Shown here in pieces: positions 1-7,300 of a stretch of DNA of 10,947 nucleotides (positions are counted from its first letter, which is position 1; the number at the start of each line of letters is the position of its first letter). The DNA comes from Tychonema litorale BBK16. Lineage in GTDB: Bacteria > Cyanobacteriota > Cyanobacteriia > Cyanobacteriales > Microcoleaceae. The notes beneath the pieces were generated by a model. That model was not told the DNA's origin. It was given only the letters and a program-made list of their open reading frames with translations, and made no database searches. The translations under genes were made by a program, and so were the position numbers. Location of the stretch: contig NZ_JAKJHX010000048.1 in assembly GCF_021648855.1 (NCBI RefSeq), positions 1 to 10,947 on the forward strand. Reading direction: 5' to 3'.

Positions 1-391
1 AGTATTGTAAAACTTTATTAAAGATACAACCATCAGTAAGCAATGGTAGTATCATATAGTCATGAGTATAAAAGGAAACTATCTACATCCCTAAAGTTGA
101 AACCAAATAGATTCGCTATTTATAGTCTGGTTAAATTTCAGATCTAGGAACGGTGAGATAAAAAGTATTTGCCTAATGGCATAAATCGATCGCGCGAAGA
201 AGCCCGATCGCAGATGGACTGGCCCCAAAATCGCCCGATTCTATAGCAAAAAAATCATAATATATGGTCGGTCGATTACCCAATATAGAGTGCCGGGTTC
301 ACCAAGGATCTTAAAGCTTGCAGACAGGTTAAATAAACCCGCCCTCCTCCCCCACTCTTGAAAGGCTGATTTTTAGTAGAGAATATTTTCT
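1..391. other. Intergenic stretch without a recognisable gene
   Basis: I see no ORF with coding character, no tRNA-like cloverleaf and no long repeat here. The stretch has several CGATCG-type cores (around 185-215) typical of cyanobacterial DNA and an A/T-rich portion at 245-265. A loose TTGAAA-like hexamer (358-363) lies upstream of the gene at 392, but its -10 partner is poor and would leave almost no leader, so I do not call a promoter. Confidence 0.5.
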
Positions 392-1855
392 ATGATTAGT
401 TTCGGATTTTGGAATGTAATTCTGATCATTACAGTCGCCTTTTTTCTAAATCATAATTGGCGATTAGATGGCGACAAAGTAGCATGGCAAAACTCTTTGT
501 TTTTAAAACATCCTTCTATTCAAAAGTTGACTCGTTTTTTTTCTCAACCTATCGTTAACTTTATTTGTCAAGTAATTCTTGTATTAATTCTCACCAGATT
601 CCTGTGTTATGCAGGTTGGCTGGTTTATGATTTGACTCATCGGTCCGATCCGCCTTACTGGGATTTCAAGTGGTTTTATGTAGCAAGTAAATTAGCTCAT
701 CAACATTTGAGTCCTTTTAATGTCGAAGTGTTTAACAAAGGTTTTTGTAGTATCACAAATGTTTGTGGATTAATTCCATCTTTTGTTTATCCACCTAATA
801 TCATTCCTCTCATCTGGTTTCTGGGTTATTTTCCCATCAAGACTGCATTCACAATCTGGATTTTGCTGCATCTGATTGCTACAGGTTTTGTTCTATGGGG
901 AGCGAATATTTTGCTGGAGTCGCAGTCGCGAGCTTTTAGGGCTATTTGCAGTATATCAGTGACATTTCTCTACGGTTTCGTCTTCGATCTGCAAGTTGGA
1001 AATGTGGCAACTTTTAGTGCTGTGCTGCTATTGTGGATGTTTATCTTAGCTCAAAATAATCAGGATTTACCCGCAGGAATTTTATTGGGAATTGCGCTTT
1101 TCAAACCAACCTTAGTTGTGTTATTTACTCCTTATTTTTTAATCAAAAAACGGTTTTATCTAGTTTTTGTCTCGATAATTACGGCAATTTCTCTAGCACT
1201 GATCGGTTTGACAATATCGGGTAATTCCTTAACAGGCTTTCTACAGGATACGATTCGTGGATTTCCCCTCTGGCTGAACGATCCGTCGAACAATCCTTAT
1301 ATTTCGATGAGTCGCATCGATTTAAGAGTTGTAGGGCCGAGATTTTTTCCCGATAGTCCATTTGTGGCTAAGCTATTTTCGGATTTAATTATTCTGGTGT
1401 TAGTTGGTTTAGTGAGTTGGTATTTTTACCGAAAACAATCTCGCACTGCTTGGTCAAAAAATCTTGATTTATCGGAAATGGCGTTAGTTTCTTGTTTGAG
1501 TATTGCGATTAGTTATTCTCAGCCCACCAGTTCGGTGATGTTAGCACCGGCGGTAGTTTTTTTGCTGAACGATTTGTGTTTTCAGATTAAATATTGTGTC
1601 TTTTCTGGCAAAAGAATGTCTATTTGGTTATTGGGAGTTGGGTGTCTTTTGGTGCAAACTGCGGTAATTCATGGTGGGTTGTTGGTGTTTCTGGGAAAGC
1701 GGTGGAACTGGAAGGGTGGGGAATTTCCTTATTTGTTGAAAGTCAGTGTTTTTTCACTACCGAGTTATGCGGTTTTGGGGATTACGTTAAGTGTTTTGGT
1801 TTTGGCAATGAGCTCCCTTGGTCAAAAACAGGTTGGTGAATTTGACCGATCGTAA
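392..1855 (+). CDS. Polytopic membrane glycosyltransferase, GT87 (DUF2029)-like
   Basis: A 487-residue integral membrane protein with about 10-13 hydrophobic segments (for example residues 2-19, 53-80, 150-170, 205-222, 228-252, 255-275 and 460-480). It carries the marks of GT-C fold enzymes of family GT87. There is an acidic first extracytoplasmic loop with PYWDFKWFYVAS (Asp91, the likely catalytic or sugar-binding acid). VYPP follows at 132-135, then QVGN near 201-204, and GIALFKPT at 233-240 before a Lys/Arg-rich cytoplasmic turn. GT87 enzymes use polyprenyl-phosphate sugars to glycosylate lipids or polysaccharides on the outer side of the membrane; the acceptor here cannot be told. The ATG has no convincing Shine-Dalgarno sequence, but it starts directly with a membrane segment. 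The gene converges on the next one, with 6 bases between the two stop codons. Fold family is fairly sure; substrate is unknown. Confidence 0.75.
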   Translation: MISFGFWNVILIITVAFFLNHNWRLDGDKVAWQNSLFLKHPSIQKLTRFFSQPIVNFICQVILVLILTRFLCYAGWLVYDLTHRSDPPYWDFKWFYVASKLAHQHLSPFNVEVFNKGFCSITNVCGLIPSFVYPPNIIPLIWFLGYFPIKTAFTIWILLHLIATGFVLWGANILLESQSRAFRAICSISVTFLYGFVFDLQVGNVATFSAVLLLWMFILAQNNQDLPAGILLGIALFKPTLVVLFTPYFLIKKRFYLVFVSIITAISLALIGLTISGNSLTGFLQDTIRGFPLWLNDPSNNPYISMSRIDLRVVGPRFFPDSPFVAKLFSDLIILVLVGLVSWYFYRKQSRTAWSKNLDLSEMALVSCLSIAISYSQPTSSVMLAPAVVFLLNDLCFQIKYCVFSGKRMSIWLLGVGCLLVQTAVIHGGLLVFLGKRWNWKGGEFPYLLKVSVFSLPSYAVLGITLSVLVLAMSSLGQKQVGEFDRS

Positions 1856-1861
1856 ACTATA

Positions 1862-2155
1862 TTACTCTTCGCTATCGATTTTCTGTGGTTGCGATCGATC
1901 GTCGCTTTGAATTCTCCCCTCAGATTTAGCCTCATCTACTGCTTCTTGAATTAATGTCAACACCATATTCGAGACCGGTCGATGATGCGATTTAGCTAAC
2001 CGCTCTAGGTCTGCTTTAAGTTCTTCTGGAAGGTATACAACTATTCTGGGGAGTTTTGCTGGCAAGGCTGTGATTTGTGCTTTTACTGCCTTATTGTACC
2101 TTTTTTTGACCTCTACATTATCAATTTCACCCTCAAGGGTTGACTTGGAGTGCAT
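1862..2155 (-). CDS. Ribbon-helix-helix (CopG/Arc-type) DNA-binding protein, orphan
   Basis: 97 residues. After a polar N-terminal extension (1-34), residues 36-42 (PRIVVYL) form the short DNA-contacting beta strand of a ribbon-helix-helix fold. Helix A follows (PEELKADLERLAKSHH, about 43-58), then the VSN turn (61-63), then helix B (MVLTLIQEAVDEA). The C-terminus is charged and probably disordered. Such proteins dimerise and repress promoters, often their own, and many are antitoxins. No toxin gene adjoins: downstream is the convergent membrane enzyme, and upstream is a divergent gene. The start ATG has an AAGG about 10 bases upstream. A terminator-like hairpin lies 34 bases before the start codon on the same strand, so the leader could be attenuated. 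Role as an orphan antitoxin or as a repressor is undecided. Confidence 0.7.
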   Translation of the reverse strand: MHSKSTLEGEIDNVEVKKRYNKAVKAQITALPAKLPRIVVYLPEELKADLERLAKSHHRPVSNMVLTLIQEAVDEAKSEGRIQSDDRSQPQKIDSEE

Positions 2156-2177
2156 ACCGTGATACCTTGGAGTGGAT

Positions 2178-2224
2178 AAAATACAAAACCCCCACCGCTC
2201 AGACTCACGATCGTTCGGTGGGGG
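2178..2224 (-). terminator. Strong hairpin plus U-run reading on the minus strand; possible attenuator or mobile-element end
   Basis: CCCCCACCG (2189-2197) and CGGTGGGGG (2216-2224) form a perfect 9-bp GC-rich stem with an 18-base loop containing CGATCG. Read on the minus strand, the stem is followed at once by TTTTGTATTTT (2188-2178), as in an intrinsic terminator. It lies inside the leader of the RHH gene (start at 2155), not behind a gene on that strand. On the plus strand it ends 17 bases before the Shine-Dalgarno of the gene at 2255 and has no U-run. Confidence 0.5.
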
Positions 2225-2254
2225 CTTGAACTCCCATATTCAGGAGGAATACTC

Positions 2255-2482
2255 ATGATATCACAGCCTAAGTCTGTTCCCGAACTGCTCCGGGAAGAAA
2301 TTCCCGACGTACCCGCTGGTAAACAACCGATTCGTTTGCTCATTTGCGGCGTTCCCAAAGGCGTAGACAGCATCGTTAATCTGCTGCACGTTTTGGGTTT
2401 TGCACAAGTTGGGGAATGGAGCCCGCCTCTACCATCGCCTTTAGCGGGTGAGGTGATTCGGATTTTAACTCGTTATTGGTAA
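2255..2482 (+). CDS. Small conserved cyanobacterial protein of unknown function
   Basis: 75 residues with one of the best ribosome binding sites in the window: AGGAGG at 2242-2247, seven bases before the ATG. The sequence has a hydrophobic core strand (PIRLLICGVPKGVDSI, about 25-40), then a helix-like LLHVLGFAQVGEW, a Pro-rich turn (SPPLPSPLAGEV) and a short C-terminal ILTRYW. It has no catalytic motif, signal peptide or membrane span that I can see. From memory, similar short cyanobacterial proteins carry uninformative automatic names; I do not trust any of them as a function. The gene stands alone: divergent from the RHH gene and followed by terminator-like hairpins. The good start site and balanced sequence make it a real gene. 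Confidence 0.65.
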   Translation: MISQPKSVPELLREEIPDVPAGKQPIRLLICGVPKGVDSIVNLLHVLGFAQVGEWSPPLPSPLAGEVIRILTRYW

Positions 2483-2497
2483 GAATGATTGCGGAGG

Positions 2498-2536
2498 TCG
2501 ATCGCGCTTTTTGTGTTAAGTGCGATCGGTCTTTCT
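2498..2536 (+). terminator. Possible terminator hairpin behind the 2255-2482 gene
   Basis: TCGATCGCGC (2498-2507) pairs with GTGCGATCGG (2520-2529), about 10 bp including two G-U pairs, with a 12-base loop. TCTTTCT follows. The U-run is interrupted, so it could also simply be two CGATCG-type sites facing each other. Confidence 0.35.
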
Positions 2537-2549
2537 GTCTCATAGAAGG

Positions 2550-2557
2550 GCGATCGC
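2550..2557. repeat. HIP1 octamer GCGATCGC
   Basis: A complete HIP1 palindrome, the octamer over-represented in many cyanobacterial genomes. A second complete copy is at 3161-3168. Many shorter CGATCG cores occur elsewhere in the window. Confidence 0.9.
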
Positions 2558-2565
2558 TATTTGTC

Positions 2566-2589
2566 AAGCTGAAATAGCTTCTTTTTTTT
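2566..2589 (+). terminator. Short hairpin followed by eight T residues
   Basis: AAGCT (2566-2570) and AGCTT (2576-2580) make a 5-bp stem with a GAAAT loop; after one C there is T8 (2582-2589). The stem is short, but the U-run is the best in the window. It could end transcription coming from 2255-2482. It also argues that the next gene starts downstream of the T-run, at 2624. Confidence 0.4.
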
Positions 2590-2623
2590 GACAAAGACTA
2601 TAATCAATAGTAAGTCGTATCAT

Positions 2624-2974
2624 ATGTCAATTCCATCAGAAATAACCGTTATAGTTGAGCGTATAAAGCAGGAGCTAACTCAAATTGAGCAGGAAGCAGG
2701 TGAGGGACTAAATATTTGTAGAGCTATCCTAGAGAGCTTTCCAAACAATTTTACCGTGATTCAGCTTTCGGGATTTTTAAACACCTGTATATTTTTCGCA
2801 AACACGTCAAAAATACAGATTCAGGAACGCATAGAATATCTCTCGGCAGTTGAAGTCCTGACAAATGATAGAATACAAGAAGTAGGGGAAGACTTGGCAA
2901 TGGAGCTAGGTCGAGTCCTGGAAACGAAAATAAGAGTCAGTAGTGTTAAAGCCCGTTTGGAGAATTTGCAATGA
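2624..2974 (+). CDS. Unknown helical protein, first gene of an overlapping pair
   Basis: 116 residues from the ATG at 2624. The frame is open from a TTG at 2588, but that codon overlaps a terminator-like T-run, so I prefer the ATG. The protein looks all-helical: residues 1-30 are rich in Glu, Ile and Lys (IVERIKQELTQIEQEAGEG), followed by FPNNFTVIQLSGFLNTCIFFANTS, and a C-terminal half rich in Glu and Arg ending in KARLENLQ, likely coiled coil. I do not recognise the family with confidence. Short cyanobacterial proteins of this look are sometimes auto-named as a restriction specificity subunit; nothing here resembles a target-recognition domain, so I reject that name. Its stop overlaps the next start (ATGA at 2971-2974), meaning translational coupling and probably a joint function. 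Confidence 0.65.
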   Translation: MSIPSEITVIVERIKQELTQIEQEAGEGLNICRAILESFPNNFTVIQLSGFLNTCIFFANTSKIQIQERIEYLSAVEVLTNDRIQEVGEDLAMELGRVLETKIRVSSVKARLENLQ

Positions 2975-3144
2975 CACAAAAAGAACTAGATGACAAGGAA
3001 TTACTAGAAATTTTGGAATTAACAAGAGACACCGAACAGAAAGCTAGAGAAATGTGTCAAATGATCTCGGCTAATACGGCTAAATACCAAAAATGGTCTG
3101 AAGCTCAAGCTAAACAAACCGAAAAACAGAAACAACCCCAATGA
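2971..3144 (+). CDS. Small coiled-coil-like protein coupled to the preceding gene
   Basis: 57 residues: MTQKELDDKELLEILELTRD, then TEQKAREMCQMISANTAKYQ, ending KWSEAQAKQTEKQKQPQ. It is almost entirely charged and helical, with Leu/Ile spacing suited to a short amphipathic helix. There is no membrane segment and no catalytic motif. Its ATG shares bases with the TGA of the preceding gene (ATGA), which is the main evidence that it is translated, together with its codon-like composition and clean stop. The pair resembles two-gene modules where two small helical proteins bind each other, including some toxin-antitoxin pairs, but no known toxin or antitoxin signature is present. Function unknown. 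Confidence 0.6.
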   Translation: MTQKELDDKELLEILELTRDTEQKAREMCQMISANTAKYQKWSEAQAKQTEKQKQPQ

Positions 3145-3160
3145 GTAAGTTGTGAAAAAG

Positions 3161-3168
3161 GCGATCGC
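3161..3168. repeat. HIP1 octamer GCGATCGC
   Basis: Second complete HIP1 palindrome, in the gap between convergent genes at 3144 and 3230. In the same gap, GTAAGTT (3145-3151) and AACTTAC (3192-3198) form a weak 7-bp inverted repeat with a 40-base loop. Confidence 0.9.
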
Positions 3169-3229
3169 ATCGACCTTTGTGTCTGATTGAGAACTTACGC
3201 ATAAATACCTTTGCGAATATTGTCACTAT

Positions 3230-3757
3230 TCAACTCACAGCCAAAAGCTCATTCAGCTTATTTTTCAACTCTGGGGATGCCATTAATGGATTATATACTT
3301 CTCCCTCATATGGTTGCCACATATAACTAGGAGTAAATGGTCGGAAAACTGGTAATATTTGTAGCCCATGAATAAGTTCCTTTGCTAAAACTAATCCCGG
3401 AATAGATAAATTAGATAAATCCTCCATAAGTTCACTATAGGTTCTGAATTCATCAACTTCAACCCCAACTAAAGCATAGCGAAACCAAGGAGCAAACCGT
3501 AGAGCTAGATAAAATAAAATACCTAACTCTGTCATCACATAAGCACTTTCAGGGCTATCTATTCCCACTTCACTAATATTATTGGGATAAACGCGACACC
3601 ACCAATTTTGCTCCATATCTTGAAAAGTATCTGTTCGACACAGACATTGGCGATTATTTGACAGCATCCATTCTATGCCCTCAAAGTGTTGAGCAAATTT
3701 ATTGACATTGCTTTCATCAGAGCCACACTCTGCCGATAAACTGAATATCCACGCCAT
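3230..3757 (-). CDS. Conserved hypothetical protein, about 175 residues
   Basis: 175 residues starting at an ATG preceded by AAGGAG at good spacing (minus strand, about 3764-3769). It appears soluble and aromatic-rich: MAWIFSLSAECGSDESNVNK, an NWWCRVYPNN segment with three Cys residues in the first 55 positions, a hydrophobic helix (MTELGILFYLALRFAPWFRYALVGVEVDEF, about 76-105), then RPFTPSYMWQPYEGEVYNPL before a C-terminal helix ELKNKLNELLAVS. I see no known catalytic motif. The general look, a compact acidic protein with conserved aromatic turns, is like proteins seen singly in filamentous cyanobacteria and also like some immunity proteins, but that is only resemblance. The tandem double-hairpin repeat lies directly upstream, so its promoter may be within or beyond that repeat. 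Confidence 0.65.
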   Translation of the reverse strand: MAWIFSLSAECGSDESNVNKFAQHFEGIEWMLSNNRQCLCRTDTFQDMEQNWWCRVYPNNISEVGIDSPESAYVMTELGILFYLALRFAPWFRYALVGVEVDEFRTYSELMEDLSNLSIPGLVLAKELIHGLQILPVFRPFTPSYMWQPYEGEVYNPLMASPELKNKLNELLAVS

Positions 3758-3771
3758 TGTTATAGACTCCT

Positions 3772-3916
3772 TTTACCTCTTAGTCTGCGGAGGCAGACTT
3801 TGTTTGTGTAGAAGCGGTTTCAACCGCCGAATTAATGCAAGCAGCAAATATCCCGTTTACCTCTTAGTCTGCGGAGGCAGACTTCGTTTCTGTAGAAGCG
3901 GTTTCAACCGCCGAAT
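3772..3916. repeat. Two tandem copies of a 61-bp double-hairpin repeat
   Basis: Copy 1 spans 3772-3832 and copy 2 spans 3856-3916; they differ at two positions and are spaced by 23 bases (period 84). Each contains two hairpins: AGTCTGC-GGAG-GCAGACT and GCGGTT-TC-AACCGC. The flank after copy 2 (ATACCCCCGATTTACTCTT) resembles the spacer plus start of the next unit (ATATCCCGTTTACCTCTT), so a decayed third unit start may be present. From memory, this pair-of-hairpins design with GCGGAGGC in the first loop and TGTAGNNGCGG between is a widely dispersed cyanobacterial repeat. It lies between two minus-strand genes and may act on RNA folding or processing. Confidence 0.85.
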
Positions 3917-3941
3917 AACACAGGGCATAAATACCCCCGAT

Positions 3942-4160
3942 TTACTCTTCTAATGACATTCGGTAGCGCATCCAAAAACAATACAATACAACCAAAACCA
4001 ACCATCCCGACACATAGCAAAACCCAGGAAGCGCAACATCAATATTAGGTGAAGACTGAGTGCTGACTTCAATCAACCGATCGATATGCGGTTGCACAAA
4101 GTTGTCATGGATATCTTCCAATGCTTTGCGTTGTTTGATTCTATCTTCTTGGTCGTTCAT
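3942..4160 (-). CDS. Small single-span membrane protein, divergent from the NACHT gene
   Basis: 72 residues. The N-terminal half is charged and probably helical (MNDQEDRIKQRKALEDIHDN, FVQPHIDRLIEV). A hydrophobic stretch from about residue 44 to 63 (LPGFCYVSGWLVLVVLYCFW) makes one membrane span, followed by MRYRMSLEE; the Arg residues favour a cytoplasmic C-terminus. Only a weak AAGG lies upstream of the ATG. It starts 115 bases from the TTG start of the NACHT gene in the opposite direction, so the two share one control region. I do not recognise the family. It may be a membrane partner for the NACHT protein, but only position suggests this; it could equally be an independent small protein. 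Confidence 0.55.
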   Translation of the reverse strand: MNDQEDRIKQRKALEDIHDNFVQPHIDRLIEVSTQSSPNIDVALPGFCYVSGWLVLVVLYCFWMRYRMSLEE

Positions 4161-4199
4161 CGTTAACCAACCTTCATTTCAAACGTATGAAGGCATCAT

Positions 4200-4311
4200 C
4201 GGTTTGGGGTAGGAGAGCAAAGCAACCCCCAAGTCCGATCGGCTAGAAATCTGATACAATAAGCGTTAGAACGGTTTGGGGTACGTCGTCAAGATTGCAG
4301 CCCCCCCCAAA
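4200..4311 (+). repeat. 12-base direct repeat and two hairpins in the NACHT leader
   Basis: CGGTTTGGGGTA occurs at 4200-4211 and again at 4272-4283. Each copy can fold back: TTGGGG (4204-4209) with CCCCAA (4227-4232), and TTTGGGG (4275-4281) with CCCCAAA (4305-4311). The second hairpin includes the TTG start at 4276 and ends in a run of eight C (4301-4308). The two copies flank the predicted promoter. Confidence 0.55.
4252..4260 (+). promoter_or_regulatory. Extended -10 promoter element upstream of the NACHT gene
   Basis: TGATACAAT fits an extended -10 (TG-N-TATAAT with one mismatch). No -35 hexamer is found at 16-18 bases, as expected for extended -10 promoters. Transcription would begin near 4267, only about 9 bases before the TTG at 4276 but about 75 bases before the ATG at 4342. 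Confidence 0.4.
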
Positions 4312-7300
4312 GATCTTTTGCAATTTCCCTCCCTCGAACCCATGCCAAGCAAAGATAAAGTCACCTATGGGCCTATTGTTAAAGAACGTGCCAAGCGCTT
4401 ATTAGAGGCACTGTTGGATTATGTCAATTGCGAATTAGAAGACTTTGGTGGAATCTCCCTAAGTCATAAATGGCACGATGAAACTACCGAACAACCAAAA
4501 TTGATGATTAAAACGGAACTGAGAACCCTGGAATTTCTCACGGCAAAAGACAAGCATGAAGGGAAATTAACTACAACCGAGATTAGACAGGCACTTAATC
4601 AGCATTTAAAGGACTTTTTGGAAATCCTCGAAGATCATCGCCTTGAAACACAGGGAGACGACGAGTGGCACTTTACTCTGACACTGTGGAGTAAAGACAA
4701 ACAAAAAAATTTAGAACAATTTGAAATTAAATGGGAAAGCCTGCGGCCTGAAAAATCCAAGCAACAGGAGGAAACTCTGCGGAAAACGGTTGCTGGACAA
4801 ACCCCTAAACCTAAAGAAGAACCCATAAACTGGCAAGAAATCTGCCGCCAAAACCTCGCGCTACAAAAAGAACTCACCACCAACCTCTTCACCAACGCCA
4901 ACGGGATGACTCCGCAACTGGATGGCGTTTATGTTCCCTTAGCCATTGTCGAACGCCAAAAACCCAAACCTCAGCCCAGGAATCAGCAGGAAGAAAAGGA
5001 AAAAGAAACAGAAAAACTGATTCCCATTGCTGAAGAACGGTTTTTTGAGGATGTGTTGCGACAAGGGAAAAGCGACATCAGTCAAGGGCGAAAAATTGCG
5101 ATTATTGGCGAACCGGGTGCGGGGAAAACCACGCGGTTGCAGAAGATTGCTGATTGGATTTTAGAGCAAGATTTGGGGTTGCCGATTTGGATAGATTTAG
5201 CTGAATTAGGCGATCGAGATATCTGTCAGTATTTGGAAAAAGTGTGGTTGTATGGGTGTCCAGGAGGAGTAACGCGCGGTGATTTAGAAGCACAAATGAG
5301 TCGGGTTTGGTTGTTGCTGGATGGTGTGGATGAAATGGCCAACACTCAAGGAATGCAGCAGTTATCGAAAGATTTGTTAAGGACATGGGTGCAGGCGGCG
5401 CGGGTGGTGGTGACTTGTCGGGTGAATGTTTGGGAGGCGGATAAAAATGCTTTTTCGGGGTTTGATGTGTTTCGCAATTTGGAGTTTAATGCGGAACAAG
5501 TGACGGAGTATATTCGCCGTTGGTTTGCGGGGATGGGGGATGCTGCGACGGGGGAAAGTTTGGAGGCGGCGCTAGCAAAGTCGGAGAATTCCCGTCTCAA
5601 GGAGTTGATTCAGAATCCCTTGCGGTTGTGGATGTTGTGTCAAATTTGGCAGACGGGTGGCGGTTTGCCAAAGACGCAGGCGGGGTTATACGGGCAGTTT
5701 GTGGATTGGGTGTATCGCTGGAAGGCAGATGAGGAGATTTTAGACCAACGGGAGGCAATTGATACAGCCTTGGCGCGGTTGGCGTTGGCGGCGATGGAAC
5801 AGAAAGAAGAGGTTTCGCGGTTACGGTTGCGGGAAAGTTGGGTATTGAAGGTTTTGGAGAGTCGCCCGATTTTTGAGGCAGTGAAGAAGTTGGGGTGGTT
5901 GAATCGAGTGGAACGGTTTCCAGAGGCAATTTGCGTGTTTTATCATGCCACATTTCAGGAGTATTTTGCAGCGTTGGCGGTGAAGAATTGGGATTATTTT
6001 TTACCTCGGAATCATGTTGATTTTCCGGTGGTGGGGAAGGAATATCGGATTTTTGAAGCGCAGTGGAAGCAGGTGATTTTGCTGTGGTTGGGGCTGGAGG
6101 GTGTAGGGAAGGAGGAGAAGAAGGGGTTTATTGAAAAGTTAGTGAATTTTGATGATGGGTGTGGTGAGTGGGATTGGGAAAAAATAGGAAAAGGGTTTTA
6201 TGAGTATCGCGCCTCTTTTTTGGCGTCATCAGGGATTAATGAATTTAAACCTCATCCTCTTGCTAATAAAATTGTAAATCAATTAGTAAAATTACGCTTT
6301 GGTTATTTCAGTGAAGAAAAACAGGCATGGCAAAACCACATTGATGTTATTTCACGATATGTGATAATAAATAAAATTCTGACACAAACGGATAAAGCAA
6401 GTACCATTCAGGAAATTTGCTCTATTTTAGAAAATCCTCAATACCCTGAATCTTTTTATAGGAGTGCCATCTGTGTCTTAGGAGAGATTGGACAGAGTAA
6501 TTCTCAGTCTATTGCTGCTTTAAATAGAATTTTGAAAAACACCCAAAATAACGAAATTCGCCACCAAGCATTGATTATCTTAAATAAAATTCAATCTGAA
6601 AGACTTTCCACTATCGACGTATCAATAAAAACAACAACTATTCCTGTTCATCATAAGAAAACATCTAATTCACAAGATTTTGATAAAAATCAGCCTTTGA
6701 TCGAATTATTATTAGATGAAAGCATTGATAATGCTACTCGCGAGAATGCTCTCTATCAGTTGAATAAAACCAACCCCAAAAATAGCCAAATTATCAATAT
6801 TTTAGTAGAAGTAATTGATGAAAAAGCTAATAATATATCTCTTCGTTGGTTAGCATTGAAATTTTTAGGCGAAATTGATCTAGAAGATATTGCAGTTACA
6901 AGAATATCCATGAAAATCATAGAAAATTTTAAGAAAGAGGATGAAAGATTACTATTTAAAGCTGTGAGGAGTCTAAGAAAAAGCGTTCCAAATAACGATG
7001 GCAATACTGTAGATTTATTGCTATTTCTTTTAAATGAAACTAAAAACGAAGATCGACAATATACCATATTAGAAGTTTTAGGCAAAATTGGGCATGACAA
7101 TCCTAAAGCTATCGCCACGTTGACTGGTATTCTAGCAACTACTAAAGATAAAAATATCCGTTTTAAGTGTGCTGATAGTCTAGGGAAAATAGATCCTGGG
7201 AACTGCCAAGCTGTAGATGTACTAATTAAAATTCTAGAAAATACCAAGCATCAATATACCTCATCTATCTCAATTTTACCTGATCTACATAAACAATTTG

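Noticed and set aside
285..315. tRNA-like GGGTTCACC stretch
   Set aside because: No matching acceptor or anticodon stems around it.
1594..1839. 81-codon plus-strand ORF within the membrane glycosyltransferase
   Set aside because: Out of frame inside a gene with clear membrane segments; Gly/Trp/Phe-rich sequence reflects the G/T-rich coding strand.
2113..2594. Minus-strand ORFs at 2113-2373 and 2376-2594
   Set aside because: They run antisense to the 2255-2482 gene with its strong ribosome binding site and cross the hairpins; Ser-rich, no conserved look.
2588..2623. TTG start extending the 2624 gene by 12 codons
   Set aside because: The TTG shares bases with the T8 run of a terminator-like hairpin and has no ribosome binding site; the ATG at 2624 is more plausible.
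2624..2974. Restriction-modification specificity subunit
   Set aside because: The name may be attached to similar short proteins by automatic annotation, but 116 helical residues without a target-recognition domain, and no restriction or methylase gene nearby, do not support it.
3772..3916. CRISPR array (two repeats with a 23-base spacer)
   Set aside because: Units are 61 bases with two internal hairpins each, only two copies, and the same type is a dispersed repeat; no cas genes.
3702..3953. Plus-strand ORF of 83 codons containing two copies of LLVCGGRLxxCRSGFNRRI
   Set aside because: It overlaps the start of a well-supported minus-strand gene and is only the translation of the double-hairpin DNA repeat.
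5597..5953. 118-codon minus-strand ORF inside the NACHT gene (with others at 4635-4901, 5102-5386, 5346-5600, 6756-7247 and 7615-8025)
   Set aside because: Their low-complexity Pro/Thr/Ser- or Gly/Glu/Val-rich sequences are what the skewed sense codons produce in antisense. No start signals, and the sense frame has clear conserved motifs.
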